Below the pieces are notes generated by a model. It ran no database searches, had not been told where the DNA came from, and saw nothing but the letters and a program-made list of their open reading frames with translations. The translations under genes and the position numbers were made by a program. A DNA stretch of 64,000 bases from Labilibaculum sp. (GTDB taxonomy: Bacteria; Bacteroidota; Bacteroidia; Bacteroidales; Marinifilaceae): positions 1,612,001 through 1,676,000 of the forward strand of contig NZ_OY761461.1 of NCBI RefSeq assembly GCF_963664555.1, in the 5' to 3' direction. Shown one piece after another: positions 19,446-26,679 of this stretch. Position 1 is the stretch's first letter. Every line of letters begins with the position of its first letter.

Positions 19446-19919
19446 ATGAAGTTAAAAATAGTACTGGGATTAATGATATTGTCATTAAGTTCTAATTTGG
19501 TTAGCCAAAATGCTGAGTTAGAGGGTGGTTTATTCCAAAACATTGATGAGCCATCCATTTATCATTATTATAAAGGGAAACAATTATTGGTTTATTGGGT
19601 GTATGAGAATAATCCGAACAAGGTAGTCGAAATAGATACTTTGAATTATGGATTTTATAATGTATGTGACATACCAAGCATTGACAGTTTAAAGCAAAGT
19701 GGTAAGTATTATTTTGAAATTGATGCTGAAGATTTTGAAGAAGGGGAACGTTTTGATCGTGACTGTGGAGAGATGGAAATTTACAAAGAAGGAGATAAAA
19801 CCATGATGAATATTTATTACAGTAGTTCTCAGCAATTTGTCACATATATGAAAATTGAAGTACTTCCTGAAAAGGTTCAAAGATATTTGCAAAAGAAAGG
19901 AGTTAGTGTTTCGAAATGA
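19446..19919 (+). CDS. Candidate immunity protein for the GH19-type toxin (secreted)
   Basis: 157 residues, with a signal peptide (MKLKIVLGLMILSLSSNLVSQ). The mature domain is small, acidic and of no family I know (LEGGLFQNIDEPSIYHYYKG, FEEGERFDRDCGEME). It begins 2 bp after the toxin stop codon, so it is almost certainly co-translated. In polymorphic toxin loci the gene directly behind the toxin is usually its immunity gene. A periplasmic location fits a toxin that would attack peptidoglycan. The role is inferred from position and export signal only; no lysozyme-inhibitor family motif is recognisable. Confidence 0.65.
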   Translation: MKLKIVLGLMILSLSSNLVSQNAELEGGLFQNIDEPSIYHYYKGKQLLVYWVYENNPNKVVEIDTLNYGFYNVCDIPSIDSLKQSGKYYFEIDAEDFEEGERFDRDCGEMEIYKEGDKTMMNIYYSSSQQFVTYMKIEVLPEKVQRYLQKKGVSVSK

Positions 19920-19935
19920 TATTTCTTCCGCTGTC

Positions 19936-20620
19936 CCCCGCTCCCGCACGATTGTATCGTGTGGTTTGTGAAAGATATGTGGTAAGTAATGTAATTAGGT
20001 ATTACTGATTAACTGTTTGGTGTAAATTTTAAGATGAGTCGTAATTATAAATTTTACAATCCGGAGGGAGTTTATTTTATAAGTTTTGTTGTGGTAGAAT
20101 GGCTGGATGTATTTACCAGAAGTGAATACAAAGACATAATAATTGACAGTTTGCATTATTGTCAAAAGCATAAGGGGATGGATATTTTTGCTTGGTGTAT
20201 CATGACCAATCATGTTCATTTAATTTTTAGAAGTGTAGATGGTCAAAAGCCAGAATTTCTTTTAGGTGATTTTAAGCGATTCACGAGCAAGGCAATAGTG
20301 GAGGCAATAAAAGATAATCCTAGAGAAAGTAGGAAAGAGTGGTTGTTAGAGCAATTCCTAAAAGCGGGAGCAAAATCTTCTAACGTTAAGAAGTATCAAT
20401 TTTGGAGACACGATAATAAACCAATCGAGTTGTGGAGTAATAAAGTGTTTGATGAGAAAATAAATTACATCCATAACAATCCAGTTGAGGAAGGTTTGGT
20501 CTCTTATCCTGAAGATTATGTATATAGTAGCGCAAGAGATTATAGAGGAGATAAAGGGGTATTGAATGGAGTAATTGTAGTGATGTAGTAACCACACGAT
20601 GCAATCGTGCGGGAGCGGGG
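19936..20620 (+). mobile_element. REP-associated transposase unit (RAYT) with inverted REP ends
   Basis: The transposase gene lies between two 31-bp inverted repeats at 19936-19966 and 20590-20620, which differ at one position by eye. Each contains the hairpin CACGATTGTATCGTG (or its TGC-loop form) preceded by CCCCGCTCCCG. This is the usual RAYT/REP arrangement. Copies of the REP and of the 5' leader recur at 15111, 21308, 22509, 22966, 26404, 26680 and 28024, all inside the toxin region. Confidence 0.85.
20034..20588 (+). CDS. REP-associated tyrosine transposase (Y1_Tnp family)
   Basis: 184 residues. The HUH metal-binding motif is NHVHLI (His60-His62) and the catalytic tyrosine is Tyr145 in NYIHNNPVEEG, both in the expected order for Y1/IS200-like transposases of the RAYT clade. 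Length is normal for this group. These single-copy domesticated-type enzymes nick at REP hairpins and spread REP sequences. All key residues are present, so the gene looks intact and may drive the REP copies seen around it. Its first codons (MSRNYKFYNPEGVYF) recur in truncated form upstream of several nearby sequences, including the orphan toxin at 23064. Confidence 0.9.
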   Translation: MSRNYKFYNPEGVYFISFVVVEWLDVFTRSEYKDIIIDSLHYCQKHKGMDIFAWCIMTNHVHLIFRSVDGQKPEFLLGDFKRFTSKAIVEAIKDNPRESRKEWLLEQFLKAGAKSSNVKKYQFWRHDNKPIELWSNKVFDEKINYIHNNPVEEGLVSYPEDYVYSSARDYRGDKGVLNGVIVVM

Positions 20621-20724
20621 CTGTTATCGTAATTGATACATATACCAAAGTTATTGCTGATGCAGAATACTAGTTAATATTTCAGAAGATGAATTACAAT
20701 TGTATAATAAGCAAATAATAAAAG

Positions 20725-21300
20725 ATGAATAATAAAACTTTAACACTTAAGTTGTGTTATGCTTTTTTAATAATTATATCTGCCATAATGCTAATTTATT
20801 ACAGAATATTATTTCCATGTAATAATAAATGGTATGTATTGTTATTGTTAGGTATATCCTTTATTTCTTTCCCTATTTCTTTAAATAGATTTTTGAAGCT
20901 ATTTAAAATTAATTACAGTAATATATTTTGGACTATTGTAATTTCGTTGGCTTTATTCTTTTATTCTTTTAATAAATCAAATGATATTGCAATAAGTGAG
21001 ATTAAAGAGAATGGAGGAGTTGTTAAAGTTGCTGTTGTGTATAAGCGATATTCTAGCATTCAAAGTTCGGAATCTATTAGTATAAAATATATTGTGGAAG
21101 GGAAAAGTATAAGTGCAAAATATAATTGCAGTAAAAGTATTTATAATCAGCTGGTTGTAGGAGATACGATTTTAATTGTATATTCCTTGAAGTGTCCTGA
21201 ATGGAACTTGCCTTTTAATTATTTCCCAACCTCAAAAGATATTCTGCAATGTAAAGAGGGTTGTCGGATTGAGAATGGAAGATTAATAATATCTGATTAA
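20725..21300 (+). CDS. Membrane protein with three TM helices, candidate orphan immunity protein
   Basis: 191 residues. Three hydrophobic helices lie in the first 85 residues (about 7-27, 37-54, 67-84), followed by a roughly 105-residue soluble beta-rich domain (VVKVAVVYKRYSSIQSSESI, YNQLVVGDTILIVYSLKCPE). I know no named family with certainty, though small membrane proteins of this layout are common among Bacteroidetes immunity and accessory genes. It sits alone between the RAYT unit and a RAYT relic in the toxin-tip graveyard and is strongly AT-rich like the tips. An immunity role is inferred from context only. Confidence 0.55.
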   Translation: MNNKTLTLKLCYAFLIIISAIMLIYYRILFPCNNKWYVLLLLGISFISFPISLNRFLKLFKINYSNIFWTIVISLALFFYSFNKSNDIAISEIKENGGVVKVAVVYKRYSSIQSSESISIKYIVEGKSISAKYNCSKSIYNQLVVGDTILIVYSLKCPEWNLPFNYFPTSKDILQCKEGCRIENGRLIISD

Positions 21301-21307
21301 TGTGCCT

Positions 21308-21510
21308 CCCCGCTCCCGCATGATTGTATCGTGTGGTTTGTGAAAGATATGTGGTAGTTAATGCAATTAAGTATTAATGATTAACTGTTTAGAGTAAATT
21401 TTAAGATGAGTCGTAATAATAAATTTTATCCCTATTACCCCAAACCCCTAAAGGGGCTTACTGGTGCGGTTTGGAAAGTCTCCTTCAGGGGATTTAGGGA
21501 CAGAAAAGAA
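21308..21510 (+). repeat. Chimeric repeat: REP + RAYT leader + second palindromic repeat (copy 1)
   Basis: A REP (21308-21338, one change inside the hairpin) is followed by the RAYT upstream leader and its start codon at 21406. RAYT homology then breaks after codon 7-8 (AATAAATTTTA) straight into a second palindromic repeat (CCCCAAACCCCTAAAGGGGC ... CTTCAGGGGATTTAGGG). The same junction occurs at 26404-26640 and 26680-26950, so the chimera itself has been copied. No protein is supported. Confidence 0.7.
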
Positions 21511-21665
21511 GTAGTACCGTTAAGCTACTCCAGTGGAGGCTATGGATTATGGAAGATATTAAATTGGAAATATTGTTGTATGAAACATCAGAAGGATTTG
21601 GAATTAGAAACTAAACTAATTTTTTGAATAATATTGAATTTGCTAATAAAAATCAAATAAAAGCT

Positions 21666-21848
21666 ATGAAACTCAGACTAATTATTTTAACGCTATTTAT
21701 CTCTAACAGTTTGTTTGCACAACGTGCCAAAGAGAAACAGGTTTACTTTAAAGAGTGGCATTTTCCTACCGTAGTAGTACCTGCCAGTATAAATGAGTAC
21801 AAAATTGTTTATGCACCTATTAGTTTAAGTAAAATTAAATTTTACTGA
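21666..21848 (+). CDS. Short secreted ORF, probably broken gene start
   Basis: 60 residues starting MKLRLIILTLFISNSLFAQ, a good signal peptide, then about 40 residues with no known motif and a stop at 21846-21848. The open frame of the toxin-tip remnant starts at 21829 in another frame and overlaps its end. It may be the first part of a gene broken by a frameshift or by the joining of two fragments, or a real small periplasmic protein. I favour a broken gene. Confidence 0.4.
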   Translation: MKLRLIILTLFISNSLFAQRAKEKQVYFKEWHFPTVVVPASINEYKIVYAPISLSKIKFY

Positions 21849-22233
21849 TGTAAAACTGACTGATGTGGTTTGGAGTGGTGCTAGTTCTCTAATAAAAGAT
21901 CCTAAAATGAATATCGTAATATCATCAGTTAGGGGTGCACTAAAGGGAGCTTATGAAGAATCCGATAAGGGATTTGAGGAAGCATCTTTAGTTGCTCTTG
22001 AAATAATGGAAAATGAAATAATTATTGCGATTATCACTCATGGTTTAGTTGGTCAAACTAATTATCTTAATTTGCTTGAAAAAACTTTTAAGAAAAGCCC
22101 TAAAGCAGTGTATGATAAATTAATTTCATTAGGGATAAAACCAAAGGATATTCAATCTGTATCAAATCAATTTGTTAGTAATGCATTGAAACTAACAATA
22201 AAAAATTTAGGAAATGAAAAACAAAAAAAATAG
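21829..22233 (+). pseudogene. Toxin-tip remnant without delivery module
   Basis: An open frame of about 134 codons from just after a stop at 21826-21828, with only a GTG (21865) as possible start. It reads VKLNFTDVKLTDVVWSGASS, then a helical region with hydrophobic and glycine-rich stretches (IAIITHGLVGQTNYLNLLEK). The 'TDVVWSGASSLIKDP' kind of entry resembles C-terminal tips of other Bacteroidetes polymorphic toxins, and there is no signal peptide or zincin module. It overlaps the next gene (22214) by 20 bp, as toxin and immunity genes often do. Likely a cut-off tip left by recombination; its activity is unknown. Confidence 0.5.
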
Positions 22234-22495
22234 AGAGTATTGGCTTTATGTTATAGGTTTAATTGTTTTAGGTTCATTGTATATTTCAGTTTTGCGTGAT
22301 TATGAAAGATATATAAATAGAGACATTAAAGTTAGTACTAGGGCTAGAGTGTTTAAAGCAATTGTACAGCATTTGGATTCAATTGGTGGTCCAACTTTTG
22401 TATATGGTTTTTTTGGATTAATAGCAATGTTTTTTGTCTATAAAATTGTATTAGGAATACTTAAAAATATGAAAGATAATTCGGAAGAGAGTTAG
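22214..22495 (+). CDS. Small two-TM protein, candidate immunity protein (paralog 1)
   Basis: 93 residues with two hydrophobic helices (about 11-27 and 62-84). The intervening loop reads TRARVFKAIVQHLDSIGGPT. It overlaps the end of the toxin-tip remnant by 20 bp. Its layout and loop match the product of 22678-22962 (RVFKAIVQHLD against LQHFLKYLDE; FFGLIAMFFVYKIVLGI against FLTFVMLWLGIRAIRGY), so the two are paralogs. Position and membrane topology suggest immunity to a membrane-acting or periplasmic tip. The family is not known to me. Confidence 0.6.
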   Translation: MKNKKNREYWLYVIGLIVLGSLYISVLRDYERYINRDIKVSTRARVFKAIVQHLDSIGGPTFVYGFFGLIAMFFVYKIVLGILKNMKDNSEES

Positions 22496-22508
22496 GTTGA
22501 TATTTATT

Positions 22509-22659
22509 CCCCCTGCTCCCGCACGATTAGCTTCCCCCCGCTAGTGCGCGATTGTATCGCGTTCTAAGTCATACAGGTTTTCTTGTGTGATAAAGGAACA
22601 TTGGAAGGAGTGGTTGTAGTGATGTAGTAACCACACGATGCAATCGTGCGGGAGCGGGG
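22509..22659 (+). repeat. Internally deleted RAYT unit
   Basis: On the left are two damaged REP copies (22509-22529 and 22535-22563). On the right is an intact inverted REP (22629-22659), preceded by GATAAAGGAACATTGGAAGG and TGGTTGTAGTGATGTAGTAA, which match the last codons of the RAYT gene (20551-20590). The transposase body is missing. It separates the two paralogous 2-TM genes, so it may have been involved in their duplication. Confidence 0.7.
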
Positions 22660-22677
22660 ATAATACAATAAAACAAT

Positions 22678-22962
22678 ATGAGCAAGAACAAAAAGGATAA
22701 GGACTGGAAACCATGGCAAGAAAACTTGTTTGGATTCATAGTAACAGGATTATTAATAATTATGACATGTTTTTTTTACGATGAAAGTGTCCATGACGAA
22801 AGAACTGGTACTAAAAGTAAAGGATTACAACACTTTCTTAAGTATTTGGATGAATCATTTGGTAAAGAATATGTTTTTGTTTTTTTAACCTTTGTTATGC
22901 TTTGGCTTGGCATAAGAGCCATTAGAGGGTACATAAAGGATCAAAGGGAAAAGGAAGAGTAA
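22678..22962 (+). CDS. Small two-TM protein, candidate immunity protein (paralog 2)
   Basis: 94 residues: a basic N-terminus (MSKNKKDKDWKPW), one helix at about 18-33, a loop, and a second helix at about 64-84. It is related to the 93-residue protein at 22214-22495 in length, topology and loop sequence, but clearly diverged. It has no toxin directly upstream and is bounded on both sides by RAYT debris, so it looks like an orphan immunity gene, a common feature of toxin-tip reservoirs. Function is inferred from this context. Confidence 0.55.
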   Translation: MSKNKKDKDWKPWQENLFGFIVTGLLIIMTCFFYDESVHDERTGTKSKGLQHFLKYLDESFGKEYVFVFLTFVMLWLGIRAIRGYIKDQREKEE

Positions 22963-22965
22963 TCC

Positions 22966-23099
22966 CCCCGCTCCCGCACGATTGCATCGTGTGGTTTGTG
23001 AAGGATATGTGGTAAGTAATGCAATTTGGTATTAATGAATAATTGTTTAGTGTAAATTTTGATATGAGTCGTAATAAGTTGTTTTACAATGCTGAGGGA
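22966..23099 (+). repeat. REP and RAYT leader fused to the orphan toxin
   Basis: A REP at 22966-22996 is followed by the RAYT upstream leader (GTGGTAAGTAATGCAATT ...) and the RAYT start codon at 23064 with its first codons (MSRNKLFYNAEG). At 23100 the sequence switches in frame to the toxin cassette (GTTCATTTTATGAATGCAAT). The RAYT gene reads GGAGGGAGTTTATTTTATAA at this place, so a short stretch of microhomology (GAGGGAGTT-ATTTTAT) lies at the joint. Confidence 0.8.
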
Positions 23100-25481
23100 G
23101 TTCATTTTATGAATGCAATGGGAGCCGAAATTATACCGCAAAAACAGGGCGATGCTTTCAGCTTGAACCTGCGTGGCAGCTTTCACGAAGATGTGCAGCA
23201 AATTACGGCCTACTACAATGTAAAAGACGACAGCACCAAAAACACGAAGAAGGTACTCTTAGGCGCACTGAACGTAATCAGCTACGATCAAATAGAAAAG
23301 AATCTGGTTCTGGTGCCGGTTAATGGAAATAGTACAAGCATACCACGGGCACAGCTCGAAACCTACTTGAACGATACTTACAGCCCCGCCAATGTGCGAT
23401 GGACAGTGAGCCGGCATGCGGGTGTACAGGTTGAGTACAGCGACGACATGAGCCAGGGATTGGATGATGGCGAATCGAAAATGCTGAGCAATTACACCAA
23501 GGAAATGAACAAGGTGATTAAGGCCTTGAAACGCTCCGGTGATTACGACAAACACAAAACCTACGTGTTTTTGGTTGATAAAGCACAAACTGCAAACAAA
23601 GCGGGTTTTATGCCTAAAAAGAGGCCTTGGGGTTTTGTGTTTACCAATATTCATTACAACAACAGCAAGGCATTGTGCCGAACCATTTCTCACGAGGTCG
23701 CTCACGGCGAATTCCGCCTAAGTCACCCTTTTCAGGATTTTCCTTCCATTCCCGAAAACTCTACCCAAAACCTAATGGACTATGCCGACGGACAACAACT
23801 GCGCAAATACCAATGGGACGACATTCACAACTTGAGGGATGTGGAGCTGTGGGGGCAGGATGAAGAGGGGAATGCGGCCACAATTAATCCTATTAATAGC
23901 CAATATACTCTTCTTTTTGACTTGGTTAATAAATATGCAGAATCAGCACCGCCCCCTTTAGATTCATATTTTGGACTTATTGACCGTGCAATAACGAATT
24001 CAATAGCAAGTGTGCCACTGACCTATACTGATGATTATGCAGATACCTGGACTGATGTGGATAAAAAATGGATCGATGAATGGTCTTTAAGAGCCAAAAG
24101 TTCAGCCGATGTGTTAAAAGAAACGTGTGCTATTTCAGCAATTAAAAAAACAGGAGCAGGTAAGAAAATTGATAAAATAATTCTAAAAGAGAAACATATT
24201 TATCTAGCAAAATATACTATCAAAGATGATATATATCCAATAGCTATTTATGGTGATGGAACAAATCATAAACTTGAAAATATTATAACTAAAAGGCAGG
24301 TAAATAATTTGGATAGTTTGATAAGTAAAACAAATATTAAACATATTTATTGCGATGATGCTTTATTTTCAAAGTATCTTGTGATTGCTTTTTATGAAAA
24401 AGATAAAAATAAACCTTCTATGATGATTCAGGTTATGCCACCTGATAATTTCACCATTAATGATATTAAAGAGAGGTGGCTAAAATATTTAGGTATTTAC
24501 ATGGAATCTTTAGACGGAAAAACTATTGATGAAATATTTTTGGAATATGATGTTTTAACAGCTTCGCAAATTGCATATGTTAGAAATTTGATAGAAAAGG
24601 AAAAGGACGAAACAAAAAGAGGAGATTATTATCAGGAGTTACAAACCAAAGTTGCTTATCACAACCAAGTTGACAATGTTAATTCGCCTTATAGGACATG
24701 TAATGTAACCTCATTGGCTATGGGATTTGAGATGTTAGGTGTTTCGAAAGAAGACTATATTGCCAAAGCAGAAAAGGATGGTCTGACTATTTCTGATGAT
24801 GTAAAAAATGGTGATTTTGAAGACTTACTAGAGCATATAAGAAAAGAAAAGAAATTTGGTGATCGTACTTCGGCTAGTACATGGACTAAGCTAGCCAAAT
24901 ATAATGGCTTAAAGGTTGTGGAAAAGGCCGCAGGTTCATCTAAAAACAAACCAGAATTAACAAAATACTTAAATGAGCGTTTACGTGCAGGAGATGGTAT
25001 ATTAATGTCTATTGCATATGAAAAAGGACATATTGTGCGTCTTCAAAGTATAAATGATACCAAAGTTGTAATAGATGATCCTTATGGTACGGTTAGTAGT
25101 TTGGCAAAACGAGAATTTAAAGGATTAAATTCGTCAAGCACTTATGATAGGAATACTGCCGACATGAGTGATTCTGGACAAAAAGGAGAAGATTGTCCAG
25201 TTGCATGGAATGAGTTTGATGTATCGGTTGAGCAAGGCAATGGAGGTAACGAAGAAATTAAAGCTGATAAAATATTTAAATATGAGGTTGATGGTATAGT
25301 TTCAAAAGAATCTTTTGAAGACTGGCTAAAGGGAAAAGCGATTAAAAATATAGGGGAATACGATACCCGTGAGGAAACCAAAACCGAGACAGTTAAAGGA
25401 AAAACAATAACTACAACAACAAAATATTATATAACCAAAGGTGCAACGGTAAAATATTATCGCATTTTTTCAAAACCATAA
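23064..25481 (+). CDS. Orphan toxin cassette: RAYT-derived start, zincin module, C39-like peptidase tip
   Basis: 805 residues from the ATG at 23064. Residues 1-12 are the start of a RAYT protein; there is no signal peptide and no export module. Residues 13-271 are the zincin module (H210-E-V-A-H214, NLMDY Met-turn), nearly the same as in the full-length toxin. A diverged linker (EWSLRAK onward) follows. From about residue 530 comes a C39-like papain-fold peptidase: YHNQVDN and RTCNVTSLAMGF with Cys546, KGHIVRL with His656, and VIDDPYG (Asp671/672). A secretory-type leader is missing, so in this form it should stay in the cytoplasm. It most likely stores a tip that recombination can move onto the secreted toxin. 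A candidate immunity gene follows after 4 bp. Confidence 0.75.
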   Translation: MSRNKLFYNAEGVHFMNAMGAEIIPQKQGDAFSLNLRGSFHEDVQQITAYYNVKDDSTKNTKKVLLGALNVISYDQIEKNLVLVPVNGNSTSIPRAQLETYLNDTYSPANVRWTVSRHAGVQVEYSDDMSQGLDDGESKMLSNYTKEMNKVIKALKRSGDYDKHKTYVFLVDKAQTANKAGFMPKKRPWGFVFTNIHYNNSKALCRTISHEVAHGEFRLSHPFQDFPSIPENSTQNLMDYADGQQLRKYQWDDIHNLRDVELWGQDEEGNAATINPINSQYTLLFDLVNKYAESAPPPLDSYFGLIDRAITNSIASVPLTYTDDYADTWTDVDKKWIDEWSLRAKSSADVLKETCAISAIKKTGAGKKIDKIILKEKHIYLAKYTIKDDIYPIAIYGDGTNHKLENIITKRQVNNLDSLISKTNIKHIYCDDALFSKYLVIAFYEKDKNKPSMMIQVMPPDNFTINDIKERWLKYLGIYMESLDGKTIDEIFLEYDVLTASQIAYVRNLIEKEKDETKRGDYYQELQTKVAYHNQVDNVNSPYRTCNVTSLAMGFEMLGVSKEDYIAKAEKDGLTISDDVKNGDFEDLLEHIRKEKKFGDRTSASTWTKLAKYNGLKVVEKAAGSSKNKPELTKYLNERLRAGDGILMSIAYEKGHIVRLQSINDTKVVIDDPYGTVSSLAKREFKGLNSSSTYDRNTADMSDSGQKGEDCPVAWNEFDVSVEQGNGGNEEIKADKIFKYEVDGIVSKESFEDWLKGKAIKNIGEYDTREETKTETVKGKTITTTTKYYITKGATVKYYRIFSKP
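23100..23875 (+). repeat. Pre-toxin cassette, copy 2 of the 776-bp direct repeat
   Basis: Same length as 17260-18035 and aligned without gaps. Protein differences are few (about 17 of 258 by eye), including HELAH to HEVAH and VELYG to VELWG. Repeat copies are direct and about 5.8 kb apart, so recombination could delete the intervening genes and place the C39 tip on the secreted carrier. Confidence 0.85.
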
Positions 25482-25485
25482 AACA

Positions 25486-26388
25486 ATGAAAACTAAATTA
25501 TTAATAATAATGCTATTGTGCTCGCATAATTTATCGGCACAGAGTGAATTTCAGGAATTCGTAAAGTTATTTCCAAAATACGAATGGAGTGAATTATCAT
25601 CTATTTTTAAAACTAGAGAAAAAACAGGGAAGTCTATAGACCCAGAACTGGCTAATAAAAGCATATTTGGAGAGTATTCAGGAAGAGTAAGAAAGCAGAC
25701 AATTGATTATCCATACCCTACAAGCGCTCCTCATACAAGAGTGAATGATACCTGTTATATACAATATCATGGCGGTTATCATGGTATTTATGATTCTCAT
25801 TCCGATTCTAAACCGAATACATTACTTCCGTTGGCACGGGTTGATTTTAATAATGATATTGTAATGCTAGTGCTATATTACAAATATTTCAATTTCGAAG
25901 AAAATTATTACAATTCAAGTCAAGAAGTTTACTTGTTTAGGAAAACGGACGAGCAGATGTTATCAGCCATAAATTTTCATGGTGGAGGAACATGGAGAGT
26001 GTTTCTTGAAAAAGACACAACGATTACTTCTTATGAATGGTTTCCTAAACCAGGCGATACCGATCCTACTCCCGATAAAGTTTTACGAAGAATTGAATAT
26101 AAAATAGATCTTGATGGTTATTTTCATCAAACAAAAATAGAAGACCCCTACGAGAGTGGCATCTTAATAGAAGGAAGAGTGCAAGATAGCGATGGCTGGA
26201 CCAATGTAAGAGAAACTCCTGATGGAAAATCAAAAGTACTATATAAAGCTTTAAGTGATAGCCCTATTTATGTTGAAAAAATTGAAAATTCTAATTGGGG
26301 AAGGGTGGTGCAGATTCAAATGGGAAAATCACCTGATTTAATATTTAAGTTTAGTGGTTATATACATTTAAGTAGAGTTAAACAATAG
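25486..26388 (+). CDS. Candidate immunity protein with C-terminal SH3-like domain (secreted)
   Basis: 300 residues. Signal peptide 1-18 (ends LSAQ). The middle domain is of no known family (HGGYHGIYDSHSDSKPN, YYKYFNFEENYY). Residues about 222-300 look like a bacterial SH3 domain: GWTNVRETPDGKSKVLYKAL, then NSNWGRVV and GYIHLSRVK. It starts 4 bp after the orphan C39-like toxin and is the natural immunity candidate for it. A periplasmic location means it would meet the toxin on entry. Secreted SH3-domain proteins with other roles also exist, so the immunity role is inferred from position. Confidence 0.6.
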   Translation: MKTKLLIIMLLCSHNLSAQSEFQEFVKLFPKYEWSELSSIFKTREKTGKSIDPELANKSIFGEYSGRVRKQTIDYPYPTSAPHTRVNDTCYIQYHGGYHGIYDSHSDSKPNTLLPLARVDFNNDIVMLVLYYKYFNFEENYYNSSQEVYLFRKTDEQMLSAINFHGGGTWRVFLEKDTTITSYEWFPKPGDTDPTPDKVLRRIEYKIDLDGYFHQTKIEDPYESGILIEGRVQDSDGWTNVRETPDGKSKVLYKALSDSPIYVEKIENSNWGRVVQIQMGKSPDLIFKFSGYIHLSRVKQ

Positions 26389-26403
26389 TATTTTCTGCTC
26401 TCG

Positions 26404-26640
26404 CCCCGCTCCCGCACGATTGTATCGTGTGGTTTGTGAAGGATTTTAGAAGGTGAGGTTGCATCGTGTGGTTTGTGAGAGATATGTGGTAGGTAATGCA
26501 ATTAAGTATTAATGATTAATTGTTTAGAGTAAATTTTGATATGAGTCGTAATTATAAATTTTATCCCTAATTACCCCAAACCCCTAAAGGGGCTTATTGG
26601 TGCGGTTTGGGAAAGTCCCCTTCAGGGGATTTAGGGGTAG
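26404..26640 (+). repeat. Chimeric REP/RAYT-leader repeat (copy 2)
   Basis: REP at 26404-26434, a second partial hairpin near 26465, then the RAYT leader with its start codon near 26541, and the same break into the CCCCTAAAGGGG palindrome as at 21308-21510 (ending ATTTAGGGGTAG). Immediately followed by another copy at 26680. Confidence 0.7.
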
Positions 26641-26679
26641 ATAAGATGAGGAACAAGAAATAGGAAATAAGAAAGCAAC

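Noticed and set aside
21406-21627. Open frame starting with RAYT codons
   Set aside because: After the first 7-8 codons it runs through a palindromic repeat and then unrelated sequence; it is a relic, not a gene.
22678-22962. Holin or two-TM phage protein
   Set aside because: No phage genes nearby; paralogy with the 22214 protein and the toxin-tip context make immunity a better guess.
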